From a bacterium (GTDB taxonomy: Bacteria > Bacillota > Clostridia > Oscillospirales > Oscillospiraceae), in NCBI GenBank assembly GCA_019424865.1, contig JAHYYS010000023.1:1-34422 (forward strand): a DNA stretch of 34,422 nucleotides. The letters run 5' to 3'. Below, piece after piece: positions 1 to 10,402 of the stretch. Position numbers and translations under genes: made by a program. The first letter of the stretch is position 1, and each line of letters begins with the position of its first letter. The notes beneath the pieces are model-generated. The model ran no database searches, had not been told where the DNA came from, and saw only the letters and a program-made list of their open reading frames with translations.

Positions 1-538
1 TGAAGATGGAGTAGCCGCCGTGCTCGGTGGCGATGTTGTGGATCAGCTCCTGGATCAGCACCGTCTTTCCCACGCCGGCGCCCCCGAACAGGCCGATCTT
101 GCCGCCCTGGGCATAGGGGGCCAGCAGGTCGATGACCTTAATGCCGGTTTCAAAGATATCCACCACCGGGCGCTGGTTTTCAAAGGGAGGGGCCTGCCGG
201 TGGATGGCCCACTTCTCATCGGCCTCCACCGCGCCCTTTCCGTCGATGGCCTCGCCCAGAACGTTGAACATGCGTCCCAAAACGCCCTTGCCCACCGGGA
301 CGGAGATGGGGGCGCCGGTGGCGGTGACCTCCATGCCGCGGCCCAGGCCCTCGCTGGGGGAGAGCATAATGCAGCGCACGGTATCGCCGCCCACATGCTG
401 GGCCACCTCCATCACCTGGCGCTGACCGTTCAGCTCCACCTCCAGGGCGTCCTTGATCGAGGGCAGATTGGGGCCGGGAAAGGCCACGTCCACCACAGGC
501 CCCATGACCTGTACAATGGTTCCTTTATTCTCACTCAT
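1..538 (-). CDS. atpD: F1 ATP synthase beta subunit, N-terminal part (runs off the left edge)
   Basis: Catalytic beta subunit of the cytoplasmic F1 head. Only the first 179 codons are in the window. The product begins MSENKGTIVQVMGPVVDVAF, the usual beta-barrel start, and carries the nucleotide-binding P-loop GGAGVGKT at about residues 152-159. The ATG at 538 is preceded by an AAAGGGG Shine-Dalgarno sequence about 11 nt upstream. It is the last visible gene of the atp operon and lies about 140 nt after atpG; atpC would be expected beyond the edge. The sequence shows nothing unusual in this part, and identification is secure. Confidence 0.97.
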   Translation of the reverse strand, partial: MSENKGTIVQVMGPVVDVAFPGPNLPSIKDALEVELNGQRQVMEVAQHVGGDTVRCIMLSPSEGLGRGMEVTATGAPISVPVGKGVLGRMFNVLGEAIDGKGAVEADEKWAIHRQAPPFENQRPVVDIFETGIKVIDLLAPYAQGGKIGLFGGAGVGKTVLIQELIHNIATEHGGYSIF

Positions 539-579
539 AGTATTGAAATCCCCTTTCGGGCGTTCACTGCCTCGCAGAG

Positions 580-625
580 TTTCCGGCGCGGCGCGCCGGG
601 CACAATTCCGGACCCGCGCCGGAAA
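580..625 (-). repeat. Intra-operon hairpin between atpG and atpD
   Basis: A perfect 12-bp inverted repeat (580-591 with 614-625, arm TTTCCGGCGCGG) lies in the 140-nt gap between the gamma and beta genes. There is no T-run after it, so it is more likely an mRNA processing or stabilising structure than a terminator. Such a structure could set beta-subunit levels apart from the upstream genes; that role is inference. Confidence 0.55.
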
Positions 626-678
626 GAAAATGAAAGAATGCACGCAGCCGGGAGCTGGCCTGCCCGCTCCCCCCTCCG

Positions 679-1547
679 TTACAGCGCGGCCTGCGCGCCG
701 CCCACCACCTCGGTAATCTCCTGGGTGATGGCGGCCTGCCGGGCACGGTTGAGGGACAGATTCAGGTCCTGAAGCATCTCACGGGCGCTGTCGCTGGAGG
801 ACTTCATGGCGGTCATGCGCGCGGTCTGTTCGGAGCAGTAGGACTCCACCAGGGCCCCGAACAGCTCGCCCTTCAGATAGCCGGCCACCAGCCGGTCCAT
901 GACCGCCCCCACCGACGGCAGGTAGGACACCTCCTGCCGCCGGCCGCTCATTTGCTGCTCCTCCCGGGGGAACATCCCTGCCGACAGCGGCAGCAGCTTA
1001 TGCACCGTAGGCTCCAGATGGAACGCGGATCGCATGTCGGTATACAGCACATAGATCTCGTCCAGTTCTCCCCGGGTGAAGAGGTCCATCAGCTCCTCCG
1101 ACATGTCTCTGGCCCGCGCGATATTGGGGTTCTGGGCCGTATACAGAAATTCCTTGGCCACCGGGATCCCCTGCTCTGTAAAGTGGGCCCGGCCTACCTG
1201 GCCCACAATATACAGGCTGACGTTCGGGGCCTGCCTCACCTTTTCCTCTGCCAGCTTCAGGATGTTATGGTTATAGGCGCCGGCCAGCCCCTTGTCGCTG
1301 GTGATCACCACATAGCCCACCCTGCGGCGCTGGGCGGGAATGCCCGGCCGCTGGTCGAAATAGCGGTGTTCAATCTTGGGGGAATTATACAGGATGTCGG
1401 TAATGGTGCTTTCGATTTTGCGGAAGTAGGGCTCCACATCGGTCAGCTGTTTGCGGGCTTTCCGCAGATTGGAGGAGGCGATGAGATACATGGCGTTGGT
1501 AATCTTCAGCGTCTGCTCCACGCTTCTGATGTGGGCGCGGATCTCCT

Positions 1548-1560
<13 letters not shown>
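679..1560 (-). CDS. atpG: F1 ATP synthase gamma subunit
   Basis: Central rotor shaft of F1. The 293-residue product starts MASMKEIRAHIRSVEQTLKI and ends with the paired C-terminal helix (TQEITEVVGGA), both typical of gamma subunits, and the length is normal. The ATG at 1560 is chosen because GGTGAG lies 6 nt upstream. A second ATG at 1551 would give an ATGA overlap with the stop of the delta-alpha gene. Either way the two genes overlap by a few bases, so translational coupling is likely. It sits between the delta-alpha fusion and atpD, the normal gamma position in bacterial atp operons. Confidence 0.97.
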
Positions 1561-3583
<2,023 letters not shown>

Positions 3584-3587
<4 letters not shown>

Positions 3588-4072
3588 GTCCGCTCACCCG
3601 CCTCTGACAAAAATTCCTCTACCATGGCCCGGTCGGTCTCCCGGTCCAGATCCTTGCGCGCCACCTGGGACGCGGCCAGAACGGCCAGCTGGGCCACCTC
3701 CTGCCGGACACCCCGGAGCATCTCCTGCCGCTGGGTAGCAATCCGGGCCTCGGCCTCGGCCTGAACCCGCTTGGCCTCCGCCTGGGCCTGGGCCATCTGG
3801 TCCTCATAGGCCTTCTGGGCGCGCACCTTGGCGTCGGAGACAATCTTTTCCGCCTCCTCCCGGGCGCCCGAAAGCTTCTGCTCATACTGATCCTGAAGGG
3901 CCTGGGCCTGGGTTTTCCCGGCCTCCGCCGCCTCCACCTGCTCCTGAATCAGCTTTTCCCGCTGCTCCAGGACGGCGTTGACCCGGCCAAACAGGAACTT
4001 TTTCAGGAACAGATAGAGCACCAACAGGTTGATAATGGTAAACACAATGGTTGAAAGCTGGAAGTCCAGCAT
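3584..4072 (-). CDS. atpF: F0 ATP synthase b subunit
   Basis: Peripheral stalk subunit. The 162-residue product has one N-terminal membrane helix (about residues 7-27, LSTIVFTIINLLVLYLFLKK), then a long charged coiled coil rich in Glu, Gln, Arg and Ala, as in b subunits, and is of normal length. The start codon at 4072 lies 13 nt after the atpE stop, and the end overlaps the delta-alpha start by 4 nt (ATGA), which suggests coupled translation with its binding partner delta. Identification is secure. Confidence 0.95.
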
Positions 4073-4085
4073 TGGGAACGCCCCC

Positions 4086-4304
4086 TTAGCCCATAAAGAT
4101 GATGATCAGAGCGGTGATGAAGCCGAAGATGGCCGTCCCCTCTGCCAGCGCGCACCCAAGAAGCAGGGTGCTGTTAATCTTGCCGGAGGCCTCCGGCTGG
4201 CGGGCAATGGCCTCGCTGGCCTTGCCAGTGGCAATTCCGATACCGATGCCGGCCCCGATGCCGGTCATAACCGCAAGGCCCGCGGCGATAATTCCGATTG
4301 TCAT
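4086..4304 (-). CDS. atpE: F0 ATP synthase c subunit (rotor ring)
   Basis: A 72-residue hairpin of two membrane helices joined by the polar loop ARQPEASGK; the second helix carries the ion-binding carboxylate Glu55 (LAEGTAIF). Aligned with the Na+-binding c subunit of Ilyobacter tartaricus, the Na+-coordinating Gln is replaced by Ile22 and the Ser next to the carboxylate by Gly56. Thr57 is kept, and Tyr is Phe60. This pattern argues for H+ rather than Na+ coupling (inference from known ligands). AAAGGAGG precedes the ATG at 4304. Confidence 0.96.
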   Translation of the reverse strand: MTIGIIAAGLAVMTGIGAGIGIGIATGKASEAIARQPEASGKINSTLLLGCALAEGTAIFGFITALIIIFMG

Positions 4305-4332
4305 GATAAAGTCCTCCTTTTAATTACACTTG

Positions 4333-5031
4333 TTACTCGGGATCCTTGATGCCCTCGCCGGTGAACAGCGCGGTCAGGAATACAAAGACAGCCATCTGAA
4401 TCAGCCCGTCAAACAGGTCGAAATAGATGCTGAGCACCGCCGGCACCACCGCCGGCACCAGGAACTTCACCAGCTCCATGATGATAAAGGCACCCAGAAT
4501 ATTGCCGAACAGACGCATACATAGCGCCATGGGGCGGATAGCAACCTCCATCAGGTTGATGGGCACCAGCAGCGGCATGGGCTCGGCAAATTTCTTCAGG
4601 CCGCCCAGCAGCCCGTTGTAGCGGAACTGAGCCCCATAAATGAGGAACAGACTCATCAGGGCCAGGGCCGCGGTGACGCTGATGTCCTTGGTGGGGGGCG
4701 TCAGGCCGAAAATGCCGATGAGATTGGACAGGCCAATGTACAGCGCCACAGTCCCCAGATAGGGGGCAAAGGGCCGCCAGTGCCGGCCGATGCTGTTCTT
4801 GACAAATCCGTTGAGAAAGCTTACGCCGATTTCCAGTGCAACCTGCAGCTTTCCCGGGCTGCGCACGCTCAGCTTCCGCGTGAGCACCAGTGCCAGGATC
4901 ATCCAAACCGCCATCACAATCCAGGTTACCACCACCGACTCCGCCACCGGGATGCCGCCGAACAGCGGAATGGTAAAGGCTATCTTATTTCCCAGTTCTT
5001 CCAGCAGTTTTTCTCTTAATGCTTCCAACAC
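4333..5031 (-). CDS. atpB: F0 ATP synthase a subunit
   Basis: Stator half of the ion channel, an integral membrane protein of 232 residues with about five or six helices. The essential Arg is Arg173 in CMRLFGNILGAFI, and the C-terminal helix LIQMAVFVFLTALFTGEG is typical. It is the first gene of the atp operon; no atpI precedes it. The ATG at 5031 follows GAGGTGATGTGT. Upstream is a ~280-nt divergent region shared with a sensor kinase gene. A weak minus-strand promoter candidate (TTACCA, 17 nt, TAAGAT) lies just upstream but is not strong enough to list separately. Confidence 0.96.
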   Translation of the reverse strand: MLEALREKLLEELGNKIAFTIPLFGGIPVAESVVVTWIVMAVWMILALVLTRKLSVRSPGKLQVALEIGVSFLNGFVKNSIGRHWRPFAPYLGTVALYIGLSNLIGIFGLTPPTKDISVTAALALMSLFLIYGAQFRYNGLLGGLKKFAEPMPLLVPINLMEVAIRPMALCMRLFGNILGAFIIMELVKFLVPAVVPAVLSIYFDLFDGLIQMAVFVFLTALFTGEGIKDPE

Positions 5032-5127
5032 ACATCACCTCGATTCGACGCCTCTTATCTTAATGCCGGACGCGCCCTTTGGTAACCCTTTCGTAACTAA
5101 GAAAAGTAACGTAACTCCCAGATTTTT

Positions 5128-5177
5128 GCTGGGGCACAGGGGACGGAACAGCCATTTTATTCCCCTGCCGCCCCAGC
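5128..5177. repeat. Long inverted repeat in the atp/kinase divergent region
   Basis: Two nested inverted arms, GCTGGGG (5128-5134) with CCCCAGC (5171-5177) and CAGGGG (5137-5142) with CCCCTG (5162-5167), form an interrupted 13-bp stem. It lies between the start of atpB (minus) and the plus-strand promoter at 5183. There is no T-run on either side. It could be a leader structure of the atp mRNA or an operator for the adjacent two-component system; neither is shown. Confidence 0.5.
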
Positions 5178-5182
5178 ATGAT

Positions 5183-5212
5183 TTGACAGAAGCCGGACTT
5201 TTTGAGTATACT
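5183..5212 (+). promoter_or_regulatory. Sigma-A promoter for the kinase/regulator pair
   Basis: TTGACA (5183-5188) and TATACT (5207-5212) separated by 18 nt. The transcript would carry a leader of about 90 nt before the kinase start codon. The match is near consensus and correctly oriented. Confidence 0.8.
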
Positions 5213-5310
5213 TAAAAGAGCTGACAGGTGTTCCGGCTCCCTGGCTCATGCGTTCCGGCCGCCTCTTTGCGCAGCTTTTATCCTGTATTGTACCAAGGGG
5301 GCGGCCGTCT

Positions 5311-6900
5311 ATGCCACTCAGAAGCAGGCACTCTATCCGTTCTCAGCTCATGTGGCTGACGCTGGTTATCGTCTCTGTCTCCACTGCCCTCTTTCTGCTG
5401 GGCGCACTGACTCTCACCCTGGGCAGCGAGCGCGCCAGCTTGAACCGCAACCTGCTCAATTCGGCTGCCATTCTCACCCGGGTCCCCATGGTCAGCGGCG
5501 CCCTGCGCGGCCAGGTGTCCCAGACGGAACTGGCCGCTTTCCTGGACAGCGCCACCGTCAATGTCTCCGACATCGATTTGATCCTGGTGGGCGATTTGAA
5601 CAGCACCCTGATCTATGCCCCAGACCCCAGCGACGTGGGCACCCGCTATACCGGCACCATCCAGGCCAGCGTTCTGGCCGGCGGGGGTGCCATCACCTCG
5701 GACGACAGCGGCCCCATGGGATTGGATCACGCGGCCTGCGCGCCGGTTTACGGCGAGGACGGTACGCTGCTGGGCTTTGTGGTGGTGGGGGTCTATCTGC
5801 GCAGCATGGCCCAGGTCACCCAGCTTACCGTCATCCGCTATCTGGTCATCGGCCTTATGGCCGCCGGCCTGGGGGCGCTGCTGGCCCTGCGTCTGTCCCG
5901 AAATATCAAGGACACCCTGATGGGCTATGAGCCCGCGGCCTTCGCCCAGCGCTTCCACCAGCGGGAGGATATTCTGGAGGCGCTGGAGGAGGGAGTTCTG
6001 GCCATTGACACCGCACAAAACGTGATTTTCTTCAACCGTGCAGCGGCAGATATGCTCTCTCTGAAGGAAACGGATTTGGGCCGGCCCCTCCACGCTATTT
6101 ATTCCAAGTCCACGCTGGATCGCATCCTGCGCACCAAGCGTCCGGAATATAATGTCAGCATCCGCTCTCTGACCCGCGCCCAGGTGATTTCCGACCGCCT
6201 GCCCCTCTATGAGGACGGACGCATCGCCGGCGTTGTGGGAATTTTCCGCAACCGCACCGAGGTGGCCCGCCTGACCGACGACCTGAACGGCGTGCGCCAC
6301 ATGGTGGACGCCATGCGGGCCTATACCCACGAATTCATGAACAAGCTCCACGTGATTCTGGGCCTGCTTCAAATCGGCGAGCCGGAGAAGGCTCAGCAAT
6401 ATATTATGGACACCACCCGGATTCAGCAGGAGGCGGTCAGCCGCATTATGAACCAGATCGGCGAACCCGCAGTGGCCGCCCTGCTGGTGGGCAAAACCAG
6501 CAGGGCCAACGAATTGGGCATCCGCCTGAAGCTGGATCGGGAAAGCGTTTTGAGAGCGGACAATGCCTGGCTCCCGCCGGACGCCTATATCACCATTTTG
6601 GGAAATCTGATTGAAAACGCCATTGAGGGGCTCAACCGCTCTCCCCGGGGTGCCAAGGAAATTTCCGTCAGTATCCGGGAGGATGACCGCAGCCTTCTGC
6701 TGTGTGTGGAGGACAACGGCCCCGGCATCCCCGTGGACATGCGCAGCCGGCTGTTTCAGCGGGGCGTCTCCTCCAAGGGCTCCTCCCGCGGGACGGGGCT
6801 CTCCCTGGTCCGGGAGGTGGTGGACGCCTATCGCGGGGAGATCCGCGTGGAGTCAGAGTCCGGCGTGGGCACAGCCTTTTTCATCAGCTTCCGGCGGTAG
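5311..6900 (+). CDS. CitA/DcuS-family sensor histidine kinase
   Basis: Membrane sensor of a two-component system of the citrate/C4-dicarboxylate class. The 529-residue product has an N-terminal membrane helix (about 10-35), an extracytoplasmic Cache/PAS-like sensor domain (about 40-170), a second membrane helix (about 175-195), a cytoplasmic PAS domain (about 215-320), then a SpoB-type helix with the phospho-accepting His340 in AYTHEFMNKLHVI. The ATPase domain shows the N box (LIENAIEG, Asn436), DNGPGIP and GTGLSLV. ATG 5311 is preferred to the upstream ATG at 5248 because AAGGGGG lies 9 nt before it and the basic residues then directly precede the first membrane helix. No transporter gene adjoins the pair, so the ligand cannot be told from context. 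Confidence 0.9.
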   Translation: MPLRSRHSIRSQLMWLTLVIVSVSTALFLLGALTLTLGSERASLNRNLLNSAAILTRVPMVSGALRGQVSQTELAAFLDSATVNVSDIDLILVGDLNSTLIYAPDPSDVGTRYTGTIQASVLAGGGAITSDDSGPMGLDHAACAPVYGEDGTLLGFVVVGVYLRSMAQVTQLTVIRYLVIGLMAAGLGALLALRLSRNIKDTLMGYEPAAFAQRFHQREDILEALEEGVLAIDTAQNVIFFNRAAADMLSLKETDLGRPLHAIYSKSTLDRILRTKRPEYNVSIRSLTRAQVISDRLPLYEDGRIAGVVGIFRNRTEVARLTDDLNGVRHMVDAMRAYTHEFMNKLHVILGLLQIGEPEKAQQYIMDTTRIQQEAVSRIMNQIGEPAVAALLVGKTSRANELGIRLKLDRESVLRADNAWLPPDAYITILGNLIENAIEGLNRSPRGAKEISVSIREDDRSLLLCVEDNGPGIPVDMRSRLFQRGVSSKGSSRGTGLSLVREVVDAYRGEIRVESESGVGTAFFISFRR

Positions 6901-6926
6901 CATCCGCCGGAAAGGGGGAATCTGCA

Positions 6927-7607
6927 TTGTATCAGGTTGTAATTGTGGAGGACGATCCCATGGTCTCCCTCCTGAACCGCACCTTCATCGATAAAGACAG
7001 CCGGTTTCAGGTGGTCCAGACCTTTCAGGAGGGGCGCAGCGCGCTGCGCTGGCTGACCTCCCACCCGGTGGATCTGCTGATTCTGGATGTCTATATGCCG
7101 GTTCTGACCGGCCTGGAGCTGCTGCACCAGCTTCGGGCCCAGGCGGTGGAGGCCGACGCCATCATGGTCACCGCCGCCAATGACGCCAAAACGGTGGACG
7201 CCCTGCTGAAGCTGGGCGTTGTGGACTATCTGGTCAAGCCCTTCACCTATGAGCGCCTGCAGCGGGCGCTGGATACCTTCTGCCATCACCGGGAGGCGGT
7301 CTCCGGCGGCGCCGTGAGCCAGTGCACCCTGGACAAGCTTTTTATCCCCGGGGGAACCGTCTCCAGCGACCCGGCCCCGCCCAAGGGGATGCAGGAAAAC
7401 ACTCTGGCCCTTATCCGCACCGGCCTGCGCGCCGCGCCGCCACAGGGCCTCACCAGCGACGCCCTCGCCCGCCAGACCGGCCTGTCCGCGGTGACGGTGC
7501 GGCGCTACCTGAACTATCTGGTGGAGAAGGGCGAGGCGGTGAGCACCATCAACTATGACACCGGGGGACGGCCCTGCCGGCTGTACCATATCCCCGGCGT
7601 CTTTTAG
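6927..7607 (+). CDS. CitB/DcuR-family response regulator
   Basis: Partner of the upstream kinase. It begins with a TTG codon at 6927, supported by GGGGG 8 nt upstream and by the normal receiver start YQVVIVEDDP; there is no suitable ATG. The 226-residue product has a receiver domain with acidic pocket Glu8-Asp10, phospho-acceptor Asp54 (LLILDVYMP), Thr82 and Lys104, then a linker and a winged HTH (LARQTGLSAVTVRRYLNYL) as in DcuR/CitB/DctR. The gap after the kinase is 26 nt, so the two are co-transcribed. Targets are unknown; the family usually activates carboxylate transport and fermentation genes. Confidence 0.9.
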   Translation: MYQVVIVEDDPMVSLLNRTFIDKDSRFQVVQTFQEGRSALRWLTSHPVDLLILDVYMPVLTGLELLHQLRAQAVEADAIMVTAANDAKTVDALLKLGVVDYLVKPFTYERLQRALDTFCHHREAVSGGAVSQCTLDKLFIPGGTVSSDPAPPKGMQENTLALIRTGLRAAPPQGLTSDALARQTGLSAVTVRRYLNYLVEKGEAVSTINYDTGGRPCRLYHIPGVF

Positions 7608-7636
7608 CGGGCCATGCGCCCCGCACGGCCGCAAAA

Positions 7637-7676
7637 ATGTGCCGCACCTCAGCAGAGCGCTTGAGGTGCGGCACAT
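7637..7676. terminator. Bidirectional terminator between convergent genes
   Basis: A perfect 14-bp stem (arm TGTGCCGCACCTCA, 7638-7651 with 7662-7675) and a 10-nt loop. It is flanked by AAAAA on the left, so it has a T-run when read from the minus strand, and by TCTTATCT on the right. It lies between the regulator gene and the convergent transporter operon and probably ends both transcripts. Confidence 0.85.
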
Positions 7677-7713
7677 CTTATCTATTCATCTATAAAATTG
7701 GGACAAATCTTTC

Positions 7714-8481
7714 TCATGCAAGGAGATCCGCCACCAGCCGCACCATCAGCAGCGCCAGCACCACGAAAAACATGGGCCGGATCACTCTGGCCCCGCCCCG
7801 CAGGGCCAGGCTGGTGCCCACAAAGTTTCCCGCGATGCCGCACAGGGCGGCCGGAATGCCCACTGCCCACATCACCTTGCCGGCGGCGGCAAAGGTGACC
7901 AGGGAGGCCAGGTTGCTGGCGGAGTTGGCCAGCTTGGTGTTGCCCGAGGCGGTCAGCAGGTCAAAGCGGCACAGCCCGGTGAAGGCCAGCATCAGAAAGG
8001 TGCCCGCCCCGGGGCCGAAAAAGCCGTCATAGGTCCCAATCACCAGGCCGATAAGCCCGGAGAACACCATCAGGCGGCGCCGGCCCAGCTGGCCGGAGCG
8101 ATCCTCGCTGCCGAAATCCCGCCGGAACAGCAGGAAGACGGCCATAATGGGGACAACGGCCAGCATCAGATAGTACAGGACCTGCTCGGGCACCACCATG
8201 TTCAGCTGCGTCCCCAGCCAGGCCCCCATCAGGGCCCCGACCGCAGCCAGCGCGGCAGTGGGCAGATGGACGTCCCCTCTTTTCAGAAAGCGGCCGGTGG
8301 CCAGAAAGGTCCCGAAGGCGTTGCCGCACTTGTTGGTGCCCGAGGCCAGGTGGGGCGGCAGGCCTGCCAGCAGATAGGCGGGCAGGGTAATCAGCCCTCC
8401 TCCCCCGGCCACCGCGTCCACCAGTCCGCCCAGAAATACCAGCGGACAGACAATGATCAGAATATGTGCGATTTCTTCCAT
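7714..8481 (-). CDS. TSUP (TauE/SafE) family membrane transporter
   Basis: A 255-residue integral membrane protein with about eight hydrophobic helices. The first half starts CPLVFLGGLVDAVAGGGGLI and the second has GTYDGFFGPGAGTF; these are the duplicated half-signatures of the sulfite exporter TauE/SafE family, which moves sulfur-containing or organic anions across the membrane. The length is normal. It is the last gene of a four-gene minus-strand operon, about 40 nt after rarA. The substrate cannot be read from the sequence, and its neighbours give no sulfur-metabolism context. Confidence 0.9.
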   Translation of the reverse strand: MEEIAHILIIVCPLVFLGGLVDAVAGGGGLITLPAYLLAGLPPHLASGTNKCGNAFGTFLATGRFLKRGDVHLPTAALAAVGALMGAWLGTQLNMVVPEQVLYYLMLAVVPIMAVFLLFRRDFGSEDRSGQLGRRRLMVFSGLIGLVIGTYDGFFGPGAGTFLMLAFTGLCRFDLLTASGNTKLANSASNLASLVTFAAAGKVMWAVGIPAALCGIAGNFVGTSLALRGGARVIRPMFFVVLALLMVRLVADLLA

Positions 8482-8525
8482 CTCTCTCTCCTTTTCCGCC
8501 CCTTATCTCCAAAGGGGCACCCCGG

Positions 8526-9800
8526 TCAGTCGGGGGGCTCCCCCTTGATCTCCTCCCAGTAGCGCCGGGCGGCCTGCTCCGTCTTGTTGTCTCCGTACTG
8601 GTAATACTTCCGATCCTTCAGGGCGTCGGGCAGATACTGCTGCTGCACCCAGTGGTGGCGGAAGTTGTGGGGATAGCGATAGCCCTGCTCCCGCTCCTGG
8701 CCCGCCGAGTCGGCGTGGACATTCTGAAGCTCCCGCGGGATGTCTCCGGTGCGCCCCGCTTTCACATCGGCCCAGGCGGAGCCGATGGCCATGCAGGCGG
8801 AGTTGGACTTGGGCCAGGTGGACAGGAGAATCACCGCCTCTCCCAGGGGGAGCTGGGCCTCCGGCAGGCCCAGCTGCAGGGCGCTGTCCACGCATGCCTT
8901 GATGATGGGCACCGCCTGGGGATAGGCCAGTCCCACATCCTCGCTGGCGGAGCAGAGAATGCGCCGGATAGCGGTGATCAGGTCCCCCGCCTCCAGCAGG
9001 CGGGCCAGGTAGTGCAGCGCGGCGTCCGGATCGGAGCCCCGCATGGACTTCATCAGGGCGGAGGCGATATCAAAGTGGGCGTCCCCCTCCCGGTCATAGC
9101 GCATGGCGGACTTTTGGGCCGCCGTCTGGGCGTCGGCCAGGGTGATGAGAAAGCGGCCGTCCTCCTGCCGGGCGGCCCCGGCCAGCAGCTCCAGGGCGTT
9201 CATGGCCTTTCGGATGTCTCCCCCGCAGGCGGAGGCGATGTGCTCCCGCACCCCGTCCTCCAGCGCCAGCTTGCCCCCCATGCGCTCCTCCAGAATGGAC
9301 ACCCCCCGGTCAATGGCGGGCAGGGCGTCCTGGGGGGTGATCTGCTTGAACTCAAACACGGTGGACCGGGACAGGACCGCCCCGAACACATAGAAGAAGG
9401 GGTTCTCCGTGGTGGAGGCAATCAGGGTGATCTTCCCGTTCTCCATAAATTCCAGCAGGGACTGCTGCTGCTTTTTATTGAAATACTGAATCTCATCCAG
9501 ATAGAGCAGCACCCCCTCCGGCGCCATCAGGGTGCCGATGTCGGCAATGATGTCCTTGATGTCGCTGATGGAGGCGGTGGTGGCGTTGAGCCGATGGAGG
9601 GGCCGGTGGGTGCGCTGGGCGATGATATTGGCCACCGTGGTCTTCCCCGTCCCCGACGGACCGTAAAAAATCAGGTTTGGGACGTTCCCGCTCTCGATAA
9701 TCCGGCGCAGCAGGCCGTCCTTTCCCAAAATATGCCGCTGGCCCACCACCTGATCCAGGGTGGTGGGCCTGATCTCATCCGCCAGAGGGCGATATGCCAT
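8526..9800 (-). CDS. rarA: RarA/MgsA replication-associated recombination AAA+ ATPase
   Basis: A clamp-loader-like ATPase acting at stalled replication forks. The 424-residue product starts MAYRPLADEIRPTTLDQVVG, a family hallmark, with Walker A GPSGTGKT (47-54), Walker B LLYLDEI (98-104), sensor 1 (STTENP), and the C-terminal tetramerisation domain ending near YRYPHNF. The ATG at 9800 is preferred over an in-frame GTG 9 nt upstream, because AAAGG is at proper distance only for the ATG and family members begin at this Met. It lies 27 nt after the YgjP-like gene in the same operon. Confidence 0.96.
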   Translation of the reverse strand: MAYRPLADEIRPTTLDQVVGQRHILGKDGLLRRIIESGNVPNLIFYGPSGTGKTTVANIIAQRTHRPLHRLNATTASISDIKDIIADIGTLMAPEGVLLYLDEIQYFNKKQQQSLLEFMENGKITLIASTTENPFFYVFGAVLSRSTVFEFKQITPQDALPAIDRGVSILEERMGGKLALEDGVREHIASACGGDIRKAMNALELLAGAARQEDGRFLITLADAQTAAQKSAMRYDREGDAHFDIASALMKSMRGSDPDAALHYLARLLEAGDLITAIRRILCSASEDVGLAYPQAVPIIKACVDSALQLGLPEAQLPLGEAVILLSTWPKSNSACMAIGSAWADVKAGRTGDIPRELQNVHADSAGQEREQGYRYPHNFRHHWVQQQYLPDALKDRKYYQYGDNKTEQAARRYWEEIKGEPPD

Positions 9801-9827
9801 ATGGGTCACACCTTTCCAGGAAAAATC

Positions 9828-10397
9828 TCAGTCCCGCAGCAGGGACGCATAGCCCTTCAGCTGCTGCCTGCGCCGGCGCCAGTCGGGCATCAGCGCGTCC
9901 ATCCGGCCGCGGAAGCCGGGGCCGTGGTCGTGGTGGAGGAAGTGGATCAGCTCATGGAGGGCCACATAGTCCCGCAGCTCCTCCGGGCAGCGGGCCAGGG
10001 CGGCGTTGAGGGTGATGTAACCCTGGGCCCAGTGGCAGTTGCCCCACTGGCTCTTCATCCGCCGCATCCGCAGCTGGGGCCGGGCCACGCCCAGGGGGGC
10101 GGCCAGGGGATAGATCCGCTCCAGGGCCTCCGCCAGCCGGGCCAGGCAGACCTCCTTCTCCGCCGGAGGAAGGAGCTCCCCCTGGGGGACGGCGCTCAGC
10201 CGGGCCTGGGCCCGGACAATCCAGTCCGATTTCTCCCGAATCAGCTGGTCGGCCTGATCCGCCGGGCAGCGGTTCGGGGCGGAGAGCAGAACAGCCCCAT
10301 CGGGCTCCACCCGCAGATTCCAGTTTTTCACCCGCTTGCGCACCAGGGTATAGGTGATGGGGCCGGCCGGGGTGTCCACCAGTCGCAGCTGTTCCAT
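9828..10397 (-). CDS. YgjP-like (DUF45) zinc metallopeptidase
   Basis: A 189-residue protein of the YgjP/DUF45 family, a SprT-like group of cytoplasmic zinc proteins. Ligands are visible: His148-Glu-x-x-His152 in LHELIHFLHH and the third ligand His158 (HHDHGPGF), followed by the Trp-rich tail. The upstream SQWGNCH motif (Ser116 to His122) is also typical. The gene starts 5 nt after the phosphoesterase stop, so the two are probably translated together. The biological substrate of the family is not established. Confidence 0.9.
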   Translation of the reverse strand: MEQLRLVDTPAGPITYTLVRKRVKNWNLRVEPDGAVLLSAPNRCPADQADQLIREKSDWIVRAQARLSAVPQGELLPPAEKEVCLARLAEALERIYPLAAPLGVARPQLRMRRMKSQWGNCHWAQGYITLNAALARCPEELRDYVALHELIHFLHHDHGPGFRGRMDALMPDWRRRRQQLKGYASLLRD

Positions 10398-10402
10398 GTC
10401 CC

